From Halomonas sp. KAO (GTDB taxonomy: Bacteria; Pseudomonadota; Gammaproteobacteria; Pseudomonadales; Halomonadaceae): a stretch of DNA of 64,000 nucleotides. This document shows, one piece after another, positions 53,691-62,996 of this stretch. Where the stretch lies: the NCBI RefSeq assembly GCF_015595025.1, contig NZ_JADNRL010000037.1:190619-254618 (forward strand), read 5' to 3'. Position numbers and translations under genes: made by a program. Below the pieces are notes generated by a model. It was not told where the DNA came from, did not search any database, and was given only the letters and a program-made list of their open reading frames with translations. The stretch's first letter is position 1. Each line of letters starts with the position of its first letter.

Positions 53691-55133
53691 ATGACTCAAG
53701 ATGTCGAGACCTCTCAGGGCCAGCTCTCGCGTGTGCTGGCTCGCAAGGACGTTCTCGCCCTGGCCTTCGGGGCCATGATCGGCTGGGGCTGGATCGTGCT
53801 GACCGGCAGCTGGATCCAGTCGGCCGGTAGCCTGGGGGCGATTACCGCCTTCCTGCTGGGCGGGTTGATCATCGTGCTGGTGGGCCTGACCTACGCCGAG
53901 CTCGCCTCGGCGATGCCTCAGGTCGGCGGCGAGCACGTCTATAGTTACCGCGCCCTGGGCCACTTCGCCTCCTTCCTGTGCACCTGGGCGATCACCCTGG
54001 GCTATGTCAGCGTGGTCTCCTTCGAGGCCGTGGCGCTGCCCACGGTGGTGGAGCACCTGTTTCCCGACTATGCGGTGGGGCACCTGTGGACCATCGCCGG
54101 CTGGGAGGTGAAGGCCACCTGGGTGGCCGTCGGCGTCATCGGCTCGCTGCTGATGATGTGGATCAACTATGTCGGCGTGCGTACCGCGGCGCTGGTCCAG
54201 AAGGTGGTCACCCTGCTGATCCTGGCGGTGGGCGTGATGTTCATTACCGGGGCGCTGTTCCAGGGCAGCAGCGATACCATGCAGCCGCTGTTCAGCGTCG
54301 AGCAGGGCGTGATGGGCGGCATCATGACGGTGATCATCATGGTGCCGTTCATGTTCGTCGGCTTCGACGTGATTCCCCAGGCCGCCGAGGAGATCAACCT
54401 GCCGTTTCGCGAGATCGGCCGGGTGCTGATGATCTCGGTGATCCTGGCGGTGTTCTGGTATGCCTTCATCATTCTTGGCACCTCCCTGATGCTCGATCCC
54501 GAGGCGCTGGGCGCGAGTTCGCTGGCGGTGCCGGATGCCATGCAGGCGGTCTTTCAGGCGCCCTGGGCGGGCAATCTCATGATCCTGGCGGGTATCGCGG
54601 GGATCATCACCAGCTGGAATGCCTTCTATATCGGCGGTTCGCGGGCCATCTACGCCCTGGCGCACTCCGGCATGCTGCCGGCCTGGCTGGGCAAGCTGCA
54701 TCCGCGCTATCGCACGCCCACCAAAGCCATCCTGGTGATGGGAGTGCTCTCGGCGATCGCCCCCTTCCTGGGACGTCCGGCGCTGGTATGGCTGGTGGTG
54801 GCAGGCGGCCTCGGGATCGTGGTTGCCTATCTGTTCGTCTCGCTCTCCTTCGTCGTGCTGCGCCGTCGCGAACCCGACATGGAGCGCCCCTTCAAGGTGC
54901 GCCACGGCAAGCTGGTCGGTGCCCTGGCGGTGCTGCTCTCCCTCGGGCTGTCCGCCATGTATCTGCCGGGCAGCCCCTCGGCACTGTCGGCCGTCGAGTG
55001 GATGCTCTTCGCCGGCTGGATGCTGCTTGGCCTGGCCCTCTATGCCTGGTCCCGTGTTCGCTACGGTGTCGCCTACAGCGACAGGATGATGCAGCGTGAG
55101 CTGGCTGGCGGTGACCCCTACCCGGGGCTTTGA
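53691..55133 (+). CDS. APC family amino acid permease
   Basis: A 480-aa transporter with about 12 helices. ALAFGAMIGWGWIVLTGSWIQSAGS is the APC helix-1 region, and PFMFVGFDVIPQAAEEINLPFREIGR resembles the conserved helix-6/loop region. It probably imports an amino acid or amine. It lies directly upstream of glaH-lhgO but is separated from them by a hairpin and a separate promoter, so supply of a lysine or GABA-type precursor to that pathway is only a suggestion. Confidence 0.88.
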   Translation: MTQDVETSQGQLSRVLARKDVLALAFGAMIGWGWIVLTGSWIQSAGSLGAITAFLLGGLIIVLVGLTYAELASAMPQVGGEHVYSYRALGHFASFLCTWAITLGYVSVVSFEAVALPTVVEHLFPDYAVGHLWTIAGWEVKATWVAVGVIGSLLMMWINYVGVRTAALVQKVVTLLILAVGVMFITGALFQGSSDTMQPLFSVEQGVMGGIMTVIIMVPFMFVGFDVIPQAAEEINLPFREIGRVLMISVILAVFWYAFIILGTSLMLDPEALGASSLAVPDAMQAVFQAPWAGNLMILAGIAGIITSWNAFYIGGSRAIYALAHSGMLPAWLGKLHPRYRTPTKAILVMGVLSAIAPFLGRPALVWLVVAGGLGIVVAYLFVSLSFVVLRRREPDMERPFKVRHGKLVGALAVLLSLGLSAMYLPGSPSALSAVEWMLFAGWMLLGLALYAWSRVRYGVAYSDRMMQRELAGGDPYPGL

Positions 55134-55169
55134 CGCCCTCCTGCACGAGTAGGCCTTTGAAGCCTGTTG

Positions 55170-55194
55170 TCGCCCCGGCCCTGTGCCGGGGCGA
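55170..55194 (+). terminator. Hairpin after the APC permease gene
   Basis: tcgccccggc and gccggggcga form a perfect 10-bp stem with a 5-nt loop, 36 bp after the stop. No U-tract follows, so termination efficiency is uncertain. Confidence 0.55.
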
Positions 55195-55329
55195 TGCCAT
55201 GCATGCCCCGCCGTGTGCCCCGCCCGTGTGCCTAGCTTGCGTGTCATGGGGTCCGGATACCAGCAGGGAAAGCCAGTGCGCGGGGCCGAACCGGCAGCGG
55301 CTTAATAAAAAGTATAAAACCAAATACGG

Positions 55330-55377
55330 TTGACGATATTGGAAAGTGTCGATATTTTGTATGGACCATCCAATATC
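55330..55377 (+). promoter_or_regulatory. glaH promoter with overlapping dyad
   Basis: A sigma70-type promoter is visible: TTGACG (55330-55335), 17-bp spacer, TATTTT (55353-55358), with transcription expected near 55365. An 8-bp inverted repeat, gatattgg (55335-55342) and ccaatatc (55370-55377), spans it, and atggaccat (55361-55369) is a further small dyad. The layout fits repression by a regulator such as GlaR, whose gene is not in the window. Confidence 0.6.
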
Positions 55378-55392
55378 CCCTGGAGCCCTGAC

Positions 55393-56373
55393 ATGACCGT
55401 GCTGAGCCAGCTTCCCGAAACCGCCATGCCTCTGCCCGCCGATATCCGCGGCTTTACCCTGGCACCGTCTGCCCAGTCTCCGCGCCTGCTGCAGCTGACC
55501 ATTTCCCGCGAGGTGGTCGAGGCCTTCCTCGCGGCGGTCAGCGAGTGGCCGGTGCAGGCGCTGGAGTACAAGTCGATGCTGCGGTTTCGGGTCGCCAGGA
55601 TTCTCGATGACCTGTGCGACAACACCCTGCAGCCGGTGCTGATCAACACCCTGGTGGATCGTGCCACCGGTGGCTTCCAGGTGGTGCCGGAAGGGCTGGA
55701 TGATGTCGAGCAGGCCGATGACATGGTCAAGCTGGCCACCGCCGTGGCTCACCTGATGGGCCGTTCCAACTTCGATGCCATGAGCGGGCAGTACTATGCG
55801 CGCTTCGTGGTCAAGAACGTCGACAACTCCGACAGCTACCTGCGTCAGCCGCATCGCGTGATGGAGCTGCACAATGATGGCACCTTCGTCGAGCAGGACA
55901 CCGACTACGTGCTGATGATGAAGATCGACGAGCAGAACATGGAGGGCGGCAACTCCCTGTTGCTGCACCTGGATGACTGGGGGGACCTGGAGCGGTTCTT
56001 TGCTCATCCGCTGGCCCATCGGCCCATGCGCTGGACGGCACCGCCCAGCAAGAACGTGGCCCGTGATGTCTTCCACCCGGTGTTCGATGTCGACCGCGAA
56101 GGCCGCCCGGTCATGTCCTATATCGACCAGTTCGTGCAGCCCAAGGACTTCGAGGAGGGCAACTGGCTGACCGACCTCTCCGACTCCCTGGAGAGCAGCC
56201 CGGGCATTCTCTCGGTGCCCAATCCGGTGGGCAGCTTCCTGCTGATCAACAACCACTTCTGGCTGCATGGTCGCGACCGCTTCAAGCCGCATCCGGACCT
56301 GCGTCGCGAGCTGATGCGCCAGCGCGGTTACTTCACCCATGCCAAGACCCTGCGCGATCCGCGCCAGGTGTAA
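55393..56373 (+). CDS. glaH: Glutarate 2-hydroxylase (CsiD)
   Basis: Fe(II)/2-oxoglutarate dioxygenase that hydroxylates glutarate to L-2-hydroxyglutarate in lysine degradation. The 326-aa length matches E. coli GlaH (325 aa). The iron site is [23 protein letters not shown] (His-x-Asp), with the distal His in [12 protein letters not shown] and the 2-oxoglutarate Arg in [14 protein letters not shown] 55393 is preferred (GGAG 8 nt upstream); an upstream in-frame ATG lies at the promoter dyad. It is followed by lhgO. Confidence 0.95.
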   Translation: MTVLSQLPETAMPLPADIRGFTLAPSAQSPRLLQLTISREVVEAFLAAVSEWPVQALEYKSMLRFRVARILDDLCDNTLQPVLINTLVDRATGGFQVVPEGLDDVEQADDMVKLATAVAHLMGRSNFDAMSGQYYARFVVKNVDNSDSYLRQPHRVMELHNDGTFVEQDTDYVLMMKIDEQNMEGGNSLLLHLDDWGDLERFFAHPLAHRPMRWTAPPSKNVARDVFHPVFDVDREGRPVMSYIDQFVQPKDFEEGNWLTDLSDSLESSPGILSVPNPVGSFLLINNHFWLHGRDRFKPHPDLRRELMRQRGYFTHAKTLRDPRQV

Positions 56374-56406
56374 GACGTGCCCAGGATCAACGGGTTACCC
56401 TGACGA

Positions 56407-56432
56407 AGCCACGCCGTGTAAACGGCGTGGCT
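56407..56432 (+). promoter_or_regulatory. Hairpin between glaH and lhgO
   Basis: agccacgccg and cggcgtggct form a perfect 10-bp stem around six bases, followed by attctatt. It may be a partial terminator reducing lhgO relative to glaH. Downstream, tgctggagcga occurs twice, giving lhgO two possible ribosome sites. Confidence 0.6.
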
Positions 56433-56475
56433 ATTCTATTGCTGGAGCGAGACTGACTGCTGGAGCGAAAACGGC

Positions 56476-57672
56476 ATGCACGACTTTATCATCATCGGCG
56501 GTGGCATCCTGGGCATGTCCACCGCCATGCAACTCAAGCAGGCGTATCCCGACCGCAGGATGCTGCTGCTGGAGAAGGAGGCGGGACCGGCACGGCATCA
56601 GACCGGCCATAACAGCGGCGTGATCCATGCCGGGGTCTATTACACCCCGGGCAGCCTCAAGGCGCGCTTCTGTCTCGAGGGCAATCGCGCCACCCGGGCG
56701 TTCTGTGATGAGCACGGCATCGCCTACGACACCTGCGGGAAGCTGCTGGTGGCGACCAGCGGGCTCGAGATGCAGCGCATGGAGGCGCTATGGGAGCGTA
56801 CCGCCGCCAACGGCCTTGAGCGCGAGTGGCTCTCCGCCGAGGCGCTGGCCGAGCGTGAACCCAACATCACCGGGCTGGGCGGGATCTTCGTGCCCTCCAG
56901 CGGCATCGTCGACTATGCCGAGGTGACGCGTGCCATGGCCGCCGAGTTCGAGCGGATGGGCGGCGAGATCCGCTACAACGCCGAGGTCACCGGCCTGGAG
57001 GAGCGCTCCCGGGAGGTGGTGGTATCCAGTTCGGCCGGCGAGTTCACCGGGAGTTATCTCGTCACCTGCTCGGGGCTGATGGCCGATCGAGTGGTCCGCA
57101 TGCTGGGCCAGGATCCGGGCTTCACCATCTGTCCCTTCCGCGGCGAATACTATCGGCTGCCGGAGAAGCACAACCGCATCGTCAATCACCTGATCTACCC
57201 GATCCCCGACCCCTCCATGCCGTTTCTCGGGGTGCACCTGACCCGCATGATCGACGGCAGTGTGACGGTGGGCCCCAATGCGGTGCTGGCGTTCAAGCGC
57301 GAGGGGTATCGCCGTCGTGATATCTCGCCTCGCGACCTGGCACAGATGTTCACCAATCCGGGGATTCTCAAGGTACTGGGCAAGAACCTGCGCCCGGGCC
57401 TTGCCGAGATGAAGAACTCCCTGCACAAGCGCGGCTATCTCGAGCTGGTGCGCAAGTACTGTCCGGAGCTGACGGTCGAGGATCTCGAGCCCTATCCGGC
57501 GGGAGTGCGCGCCCAGGCGGTATCCCGGGACGGCAAGCTGGTCGACGACTTCCTGTTCGTGAACACCCGGCGCACCCTCAATGTGGGCAATGCACCGTCG
57601 CCGGCCGCCACCTCGGCGCTCCCCATCGGCAGCCATATCGTCGACCAGGTGAAGACGATGGTGGAGGGGTGA
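56476..57672 (+). CDS. lhgO: L-2-hydroxyglutarate oxidase/dehydrogenase
   Basis: FAD enzyme that oxidises L-2-hydroxyglutarate to 2-oxoglutarate, passing electrons to oxygen or quinone. The 398-aa protein has FIIIGGGILGMSTAMQL at the N-terminus, HNSGVIHAGVYYTPGSLKARFCLEG and FTICPFRGEYYRLP, all typical of LhgO. It regenerates the 2-oxoglutarate consumed by GlaH, so the pair yields succinate from glutarate overall. It is the second gene after glaH. Confidence 0.95.
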   Translation: MHDFIIIGGGILGMSTAMQLKQAYPDRRMLLLEKEAGPARHQTGHNSGVIHAGVYYTPGSLKARFCLEGNRATRAFCDEHGIAYDTCGKLLVATSGLEMQRMEALWERTAANGLEREWLSAEALAEREPNITGLGGIFVPSSGIVDYAEVTRAMAAEFERMGGEIRYNAEVTGLEERSREVVVSSSAGEFTGSYLVTCSGLMADRVVRMLGQDPGFTICPFRGEYYRLPEKHNRIVNHLIYPIPDPSMPFLGVHLTRMIDGSVTVGPNAVLAFKREGYRRRDISPRDLAQMFTNPGILKVLGKNLRPGLAEMKNSLHKRGYLELVRKYCPELTVEDLEPYPAGVRAQAVSRDGKLVDDFLFVNTRRTLNVGNAPSPAATSALPIGSHIVDQVKTMVEG

Positions 57673-57828
57673 GCCCCAGACCATCGTGGCATTGCCGAAA
57701 TTCTTCTGAAACGTAGAATTTGCGCCGATAGGTTCTCACGCTGGGTCCGTGCTAGCTTGGGGGCCGTACGCTGTTAAGGCGTCGGAAACGACTACAAGAC
57801 AACCTGGTTGCAGGACCGGAGGAATGCC

Positions 57829-58791
57829 ATGAAAGCCTTGAAGTATGCCGCTGTCGCCTCGCTGATCGCGACGGCTCCCTTGGCGGCTGCCCAGCAGCAG
57901 CTCTCCATCGCCACCGGTGGTACCGGCGGCACCTATTACCCGCTGGGTGGCGGCCTTGCCGAGATGATCGGCAAGCATCTCGAGGGTTACGAGGCCGTCG
58001 CCGAAGTGACGGGGGCCTCGGTGGAGAACATGGGGCTGGTGTGGCGCGGAGACTCCGATCTCGCCCTGGCCCTGGCCGATACCGTTCATCAGGCCTACAG
58101 CGGCACCGGCGACTTCGAGGGCCGCCAGCTCGAGAACATCCGTGCGTTGGCATCGGTCTACCCCAACGCCGTTCAGCTGGTGACCCTCGCCGACTCCGGC
58201 GTCGAGAGCCTTGCCGACCTGAAGGGCAAGACGGTCTCGGTAGGGGCGCCGGGCAGTGGCACCGAGCTCAACGCCAGGGCGCTGCTCGAGGCCAACGGCA
58301 TCGGCTACGATGACTTCGACCCGCGCCGCCTCAACTTCAACGAGACGGCCGATGCCATCCGTGACGGTGATATCGCCGCCGGCTTCTGGAGCGTGGGGCC
58401 GCCCACCAGCTCGATCATGAACCTGGCCACCACCCGGGATGTCCGCCTGGTCGGCCTCTCCGACGAGGAGGTGGCCAATGCGCGCGAGAGTGTGCCGGTC
58501 TTCGCTTCCTACGAGCTGCGTGCCGGCCTCTATGAGGGCATGGAAGAGGGCGTGCAGACCATCGGTATCCCCAACGTGCTGGCGGTGAGCAGCGAGATGG
58601 ACGAGGAGCTCGCCTACCAGATCACCAGGATGCTCTTCGAGCGCACCGATGAGCTGATCGAGGTCCACCCGGCGGCCAACGACACCACCGTGGAGTTCAG
58701 CGTCAACTCCACCCCCATCGCCTTCCATCCGGGCGCACTGCGCTACTACGAGGAGGTTGGTGCCGAGATCGCCGACCACCAGCGTCCCTGA
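57829..58791 (+). CDS. TAXI family TRAP transporter binding protein
   Basis: A 320-aa periplasmic binding protein with a signal peptide ending PLAAAQ. SIATGGTGGTYYPLGGGLAEMI is the defining start of the TAXI type, and VGAPGSGTELNARALLEANG and GDIAAGFWSVGPPTSSI follow. It delivers an organic acid, often glutamate- or 2-oxoglutarate-like, to the fused permease two genes downstream. ATG 57829 has GGAGG 5 nt upstream. The gene order after glaH-lhgO is suggestive, but no substrate link is proven. Confidence 0.92.
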   Translation: MKALKYAAVASLIATAPLAAAQQQLSIATGGTGGTYYPLGGGLAEMIGKHLEGYEAVAEVTGASVENMGLVWRGDSDLALALADTVHQAYSGTGDFEGRQLENIRALASVYPNAVQLVTLADSGVESLADLKGKTVSVGAPGSGTELNARALLEANGIGYDDFDPRRLNFNETADAIRDGDIAAGFWSVGPPTSSIMNLATTRDVRLVGLSDEEVANARESVPVFASYELRAGLYEGMEEGVQTIGIPNVLAVSSEMDEELAYQITRMLFERTDELIEVHPAANDTTVEFSVNSTPIAFHPGALRYYEEVGAEIADHQRP

Positions 58792-59308
58792 GGCGGTGCG
58801 TGACTGGTATCTGACAGCAGGGCGGGCCGCCAGGCCCGCCCTGCTGCTGTGTGCAGGCCTGTTCCTGACCAGCCCGGCGGTGGGTCAGGAGCCGGCCCGC
58901 CTGGAGGTAAGCGGCGAGCAGGGGAGCACCCTGGTATCGCTGCCCATGCCCGAGGGCGAGGGCTGGTGCCTGGAGTGGAACCACTCGGTAGAGGGGTTTC
59001 CGGTCCTCGACTGCTATCGGCATCGCGATGGACGCATGGTGCTCGAGCGTAGCCACCTGCCGGACTTTGCCGCCGGGCTCGATCATATCCCCGGTCGTGG
59101 TCGCCAGGTATCGGACGGCGAAGGGGGGTACTGGATCGAGGATCTCGACGAGCCGGTGCCGGGCAATGCCTACCGCCTGCGGGTGGGGAGTCTCGCCGTC
59201 GACCACCGTCTGGTGGTGGATGGGCAACGCATCAGTCTGAGCCAGCTGGCCGCCGACCACCGCGTTACCGTGCGCCTGGTCACTCCCGCTGGCGATCCAA
59301 CACCCTGA
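58757..59308 (+). CDS. DUF1850 protein of the TAXI-TRAP system
   Basis: A 140-180-aa exported protein that sits between TAXI and fused-permease genes in many genomes. The signal peptide is ARPALLLCAGLFLTSPAVGQ, and the core GWCLEWNHSVEGFPVLDCYRHRDGRMVLERSHLPDFAAGL is the DUF1850 pattern, with two Cys. Starts TTG 58757, GTG 58760 or GTG 58796 are all possible; the last gives the neatest signal peptide, the first overlaps the TAXI gene by 35 bp. Its role in transport is unknown. Confidence 0.75.
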   Translation: MVPRSPTTSVPEAVRDWYLTAGRAARPALLLCAGLFLTSPAVGQEPARLEVSGEQGSTLVSLPMPEGEGWCLEWNHSVEGFPVLDCYRHRDGRMVLERSHLPDFAAGLDHIPGRGRQVSDGEGGYWIEDLDEPVPGNAYRLRVGSLAVDHRLVVDGQRISLSQLAADHRVTVRLVTPAGDPTP

Positions 59309-59318
59309 GAAAATCGCA

Positions 59319-61322
59319 ATGAATGATTCGGACAACTCTCCTATCGTGCCCGGCAGCCAGGCGAGTCACGCCCGGCCGGTGCTGTGGCTGATCACGCTGG
59401 TGGCGGTAGGGCTGTCACTGTTCCAGCTCTATTCCGCCGGCATCGAGCCGCTGGGGCTCTTCTACCAGCGCAGCATCCACCTGATGCTGATCATGATGCT
59501 GGCCTTCCTGATGTTTCCGGTATTCGGCCCGCGACGACCCCGCGGGCTCATCGGCTGGCTGCTCGATGCCACCTTCTTCGCCGGGGCGCTGGTCACCGGC
59601 GGCTACCTGGTGCTCTACCTCGACGAGATCATCAATCGTGCCGGCTTCTGGAGTCAGACCGATATCGTGGTCGGCTGCATCGCCACCGTGACCGTGCTGG
59701 AGGCGGCTCGCCGTGCGGTGGGTCTGGGCATGACGGTGATCGGGGTGATCGCCCTGCTCTATGCCTTCGCCGGTCCACGCGGTGATCTTCCCTGGCTGGG
59801 GGAGTGGCTGCCCGGCATCCTCGAGCACCGTGGCTACAGCCTGGATCGCCTGGTGGGCCAGCTCTACCTGGGGCAGGAGGGCATCTTCGGCCTGCCCATG
59901 GGCGTTGCGGCCACCTATATCTTCATCTTCGTGCTGTTCGGCGCCTTTCTCGAGATCACCGGCGCCGGCAAGTTCTTTATCGACCTGGCCTACGCCGCCA
60001 CCGGCCGCCAGCGCGGTGGACCGGCCAAGGCGGCGGTGATCGCCTCGGCCGGCATGGGATCGATCTCCGGCAGCGCGATCGCCAACGTGGTGACCACCGG
60101 CGCCTTTACCATCCCGCTGATGAAGCGCCTTGGTTACAAGCCCCATCAGGCCGGGGGCATCGAGGCGGCGGCCTCCACCGGTGGGCAGATCATGCCGCCG
60201 CTGATGGGCGCCGGCGCCTTCCTGATCGCCGAGTACACCCGGATGCCCTACCTCGATGTGGTCAAGGTCAGTATCCTGCCGGCGATCATGTACTTCGGTA
60301 CGGTCTACCTCTTCGTGCACATCATCGCCCTGAAGCAGGGCATGCAGGGCATGGCCAGGAGCGAGCTGCCGCAGATGCGCGACGTGATGTCTTCCGGCTG
60401 GCACTTCCTGCTGCCGCTGGCGGTGCTGGTGTGGCTGCTGGTGATGAACATGTCGCCGATGCGGGTTGGCTACTACGCCATCCTTACCATGCTGGCCGTG
60501 GCGGTACTGCGCTTTCTGGTGTGGATGCTCTTCGTGGCCCCGCAGCAGGGGGAGCCGGTGACCGGCGAACGCCTGGCCACCGCCACCCGCAATGGCCTGC
60601 TGAAGCTGATGGAGGGGCTCGAGCTGGGGGCTCGCAATGCGGTCGCCGTCTCAATGGCCTGTGCGGTGGCCGGCATCATCGTCGGGGTGGTGGGGCTGAC
60701 CGGGCTGGGTCTGAAGTTCTCCTCCATGATGCTGGCCTTCTCGGGTGGCAACCTGCTGCTGGCCCTGATCATGGTGCTGCTGGCCAGCCTGGTGCTGGGC
60801 ATGGGGCTGCCGGTGACCGCCAGCTATATCGTGCTGATCGTGCTGGTCGGCCCGGCACTGACCGCCGAGTTCGGCGTTCCGCTGCTGATCGCCCACCTGG
60901 TGGTGTTCTGGTACTCCCAGGACTCCAACGTCACGCCGCCCATCGCCCTGGCCGGCTTCGCCGGGGCGGCGATCGCCGGGGCCAAGCCGATGGAGACGGG
61001 CTTCCAGGCCTGGAAGTTCGCCAAGGGGCTCTATCTGATCCCGCTGTTCATGGTCTACAACCCCGAGATCATCATGGGGGGACCCTGGCCGCTGCTGATA
61101 TGGACCGGGTTGACGGGCTTCCTTGCCCTGGCCGCCTTCGCCGCGGCGCTGGAGGGCTATCTGTTTACCCGCATGGGGTGGCCCATTCGCGCGTTGCTGC
61201 TGCCGGCCATCGTGGCGGTGTTCTATCCCAGTCTGATGGTGGAAGCCGCCGGTGCCGCGACGATGCTTGCCGTGATCGCCGGCAACTGGGTGGCGAGCCG
61301 GCGTAGCGCACTCCCCGCCTGA
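59319..61322 (+). CDS. TRAP transporter fused permease (4TM + 12TM)
   Basis: A 667-aa membrane protein joining the small and large TRAP subunits. The N-terminal four helices run to about residue 150; the large part includes GQEGIFGLPMGVAATYIFIFVLFGAFLEITGAGKFF, GSISGSAIANVVTTGAFTIPLMKRLGY and ASTGGQIMPPLMGAGAFLIAEYT. This form pairs with TAXI binding proteins, as encoded just upstream. It starts 10 bp after DUF1850 and ends before a convergent terminator. Confidence 0.93.
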   Translation: MNDSDNSPIVPGSQASHARPVLWLITLVAVGLSLFQLYSAGIEPLGLFYQRSIHLMLIMMLAFLMFPVFGPRRPRGLIGWLLDATFFAGALVTGGYLVLYLDEIINRAGFWSQTDIVVGCIATVTVLEAARRAVGLGMTVIGVIALLYAFAGPRGDLPWLGEWLPGILEHRGYSLDRLVGQLYLGQEGIFGLPMGVAATYIFIFVLFGAFLEITGAGKFFIDLAYAATGRQRGGPAKAAVIASAGMGSISGSAIANVVTTGAFTIPLMKRLGYKPHQAGGIEAAASTGGQIMPPLMGAGAFLIAEYTRMPYLDVVKVSILPAIMYFGTVYLFVHIIALKQGMQGMARSELPQMRDVMSSGWHFLLPLAVLVWLLVMNMSPMRVGYYAILTMLAVAVLRFLVWMLFVAPQQGEPVTGERLATATRNGLLKLMEGLELGARNAVAVSMACAVAGIIVGVVGLTGLGLKFSSMMLAFSGGNLLLALIMVLLASLVLGMGLPVTASYIVLIVLVGPALTAEFGVPLLIAHLVVFWYSQDSNVTPPIALAGFAGAAIAGAKPMETGFQAWKFAKGLYLIPLFMVYNPEIIMGGPWPLLIWTGLTGFLALAAFAAALEGYLFTRMGWPIRALLLPAIVAVFYPSLMVEAAGAATMLAVIAGNWVASRRSALPA

Positions 61323-61358
61323 CGCTACATACGCCGCATGAGGCGTGGCATGACGAAA

Positions 61359-61389
61359 GAGGCCCGCTCGGTTTCCCCGGGCGGGCCTC
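61359..61389. terminator. Convergent terminator
   Basis: gaggcccgc and gcgggcctc form a perfect 9-bp stem with a 13-nt loop, 36 bp after the TRAP permease stop and 33 bp after the end of the opposing lipoprotein gene. It probably serves both. Confidence 0.7.
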
Positions 61390-61422
61390 TGTCTGGTGCA
61401 AGCTTGGTGCAAGGCGCGTGAG

Positions 61423-62217
61423 TTACTGGGTCGAGGCTTCCGCTTCGGCTTCTGCTTCGGCCTCCGCCTCGGCTTCTGCCGCCGCGTCCGCCGTGGCATT
61501 CGCGGCTTCCTCTGTGGCCTCGGCCGTCTCCTCCGTGGCACCCAGTGCCATTTCCTTGGCCTCTTCGACCAGTTCGCCGGTCTTCTCGCGAGCGGCCTCC
61601 ACGGCGTCGGCGGTCATCTCCCTGGCCGAGTCGACAACATTGGCGGTGGCGTCACCCGCCGCATCCAGGGCGCTGGAGGTTTCTTCAGCGGCCTCGTCTC
61701 CCGCCGCCTCCAGGTTCTCGCCGGCGGCTTCGGCGGCCTCACCGGTTTCCTCGGCGACCTCGTCACCCGCAGCTTCGGCGGATGCGGCGGCCTCACCGGC
61801 CTCCTCGGCGGCTTCGTCACCCGCGGCTTCCAGGTTCTCGCCGGTGGCTTCGGCGGCCTCACCGGCCTCCTGGGCAGCCTCTTCACCCGCTTCATCCATG
61901 GCCTGACCCGCTTCCTCGGCGGCCTGTTCGGATTCTGCAGCGGCTTCATCCAGCGCCTGCTCGGTCTCGGCGGCGGCTTCGTCCATGGCCTCACCGGCCT
62001 CGTCGGTCGCCTCGTCGAGCTCTGCTTCCGTGGCCTCCGCGGCTTCGGCGGTAGCGTCGGCCGACTCCTCGACGGCCTGTTCGGCGGACTCGGCTGCCTG
62101 TTGCGCCTCCTGCTTGGCGGCCTCCTCGTGCTGGGTCGCCTGGTCGTTATCGGAGTCGCAACCGACCAGCAGCAGCGAGCCGGCGAATGCCGCGGTAAAA
62201 ATCAGGGAACGCTTCAT
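61423..62217 (-). CDS. Acidic Ala-rich lipoprotein, LEA-like
   Basis: A 264-aa protein. The signal and lipobox SLLLVGC show lipidation at Cys20. The remainder is almost only Ala, Glu, Asp, Thr and Gly with very few Lys/Arg, and is predicted to be amphipathic helix. A 40-residue block (ENLEAAGDEAAEE plus flanks) is repeated, and the C-terminal part (EAAREKTGELVEEAKEMAL) resembles the 11-residue pattern of group 3 LEA proteins. It ends with an (Ala-Glu)n run. A periplasmic stress or hydration role in a halophile is plausible, not shown. The ATG at 62217 fits the signal; the opposite strand is open by base bias only. Confidence 0.8.
   Translation of the reverse strand: MKRSLIFTAAFAGSLLLVGCDSDNDQATQHEEAAKQEAQQAAESAEQAVEESADATAEAAEATEAELDEATDEAGEAMDEAAAETEQALDEAAAESEQAAEEAGQAMDEAGEEAAQEAGEAAEATGENLEAAGDEAAEEAGEAAASAEAAGDEVAEETGEAAEAAGENLEAAGDEAAEETSSALDAAGDATANVVDSAREMTADAVEAAREKTGELVEEAKEMALGATEETAEATEEAANATADAAAEAEAEAEAEAEAEASTQ
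61681..61920. repeat. 120-bp imperfect tandem duplication in the lipoprotein gene
   Basis: Two adjacent 120-bp blocks (61681-61800 and 61801-61920) align without gaps. The stretch from caggttctcgccgg through cggcggcctcaccgg is almost identical at a spacing of exactly 120 bp. Each encodes 40 residues, so the protein probably grew by in-frame duplication. Confidence 0.75.
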
Positions 62218-62450
62218 GGTTAGTCTCCTTCTTTGAGTTTCAGGCGAGCTAGTCCAATCTGCCCACAGAAGCCACTGTAGCAGCCAATGAAGCAGACAGC
62301 ATGAAAGCTGCTGTCTGTTCTCGGCAACAACTGGGGTGTAGCCCTGGCTGTCTGCTCGGTCAAGATGACTGGGAAGGCCTGCGCCGCTAAAATGATCGGC
62401 TTTCCTTTTATTCACTCTTTTCCTGTAGGGGAAGTCCCGAGGAGCAGGCC

Positions 62451-62972
62451 ATGCAGTCCGCTACACAGACGCCGAAGGTCGGCGTGATCATGGGGTCGAA
62501 ATCTGACTGGCCGATAATGGAACATGCCGTCGAGATGCTCGAGCGTCTGGGAGTGGCCTACGAGACCCGAGTCGTCTCGGCCCACCGTACCCCGGACCTG
62601 CTCTTCGATTACGCGAAGTCGGCGGCCGAGCGCGGCCTCGAGGTGATCGTCGCCGGCGCCGGCGGCGCCGCTCATCTGCCGGGCATGGTGGCCTCCCAGA
62701 CCGCGCTGCCCGTGCTGGGGGTGCCGGTGGAGTCCAAGTCGCTCAAGGGGCTGGATTCACTGCTTTCCATCGTGCAGATGCCCGGTGGTATCGCCGTGGG
62801 TACCCTGGCCATCGGCAAGGCGGGTGCCACCAATGCGGGGCTGCTGGCGGCGCAGATCGTTGGCCTTCAGGATGACAGGGTGCGCGCCGCCGTGGAGGCG
62901 TTTCGCGCCGAGCAGACGCAGACGGTACTCGACAATCCTGACCCCCGGCCTGATTCACGGACCGAGCCCTGA
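62451..62972 (+). CDS. purE: N5-carboxyaminoimidazole ribonucleotide mutase
   Basis: Purine-synthesis enzyme converting N5-CAIR to CAIR. The 173-aa protein has [28 protein letters not shown] and [16 protein letters not shown], the class I PurE active-site set. An ATG at 62451 follows GAGGAGCAGGCC. purK starts 24 bp after the stop. No PurR-type palindrome was found in the 233-bp upstream region. Confidence 0.96.
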   Translation: MQSATQTPKVGVIMGSKSDWPIMEHAVEMLERLGVAYETRVVSAHRTPDLLFDYAKSAAERGLEVIVAGAGGAAHLPGMVASQTALPVLGVPVESKSLKGLDSLLSIVQMPGGIAVGTLAIGKAGATNAGLLAAQIVGLQDDRVRAAVEAFRAEQTQTVLDNPDPRPDSRTEP

Positions 62973-62996
62973 TAGAGAGACAATGAGGAGATCATC

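Noticed and set aside
53580-55247. 555-codon minus-strand ORF opposite the APC permease
   Set aside because: His/Gln/Gly-rich shadow; the permease helices are plain on the plus strand.
61396-62223. 275-codon plus-strand Gly/Leu-rich ORF opposite the acidic lipoprotein
   Set aside because: It looks like a membrane protein only because Ala/Glu codons read as Gly/Leu/Phe on the other strand. The lipoprotein has a signal peptide, lipobox and proper start.
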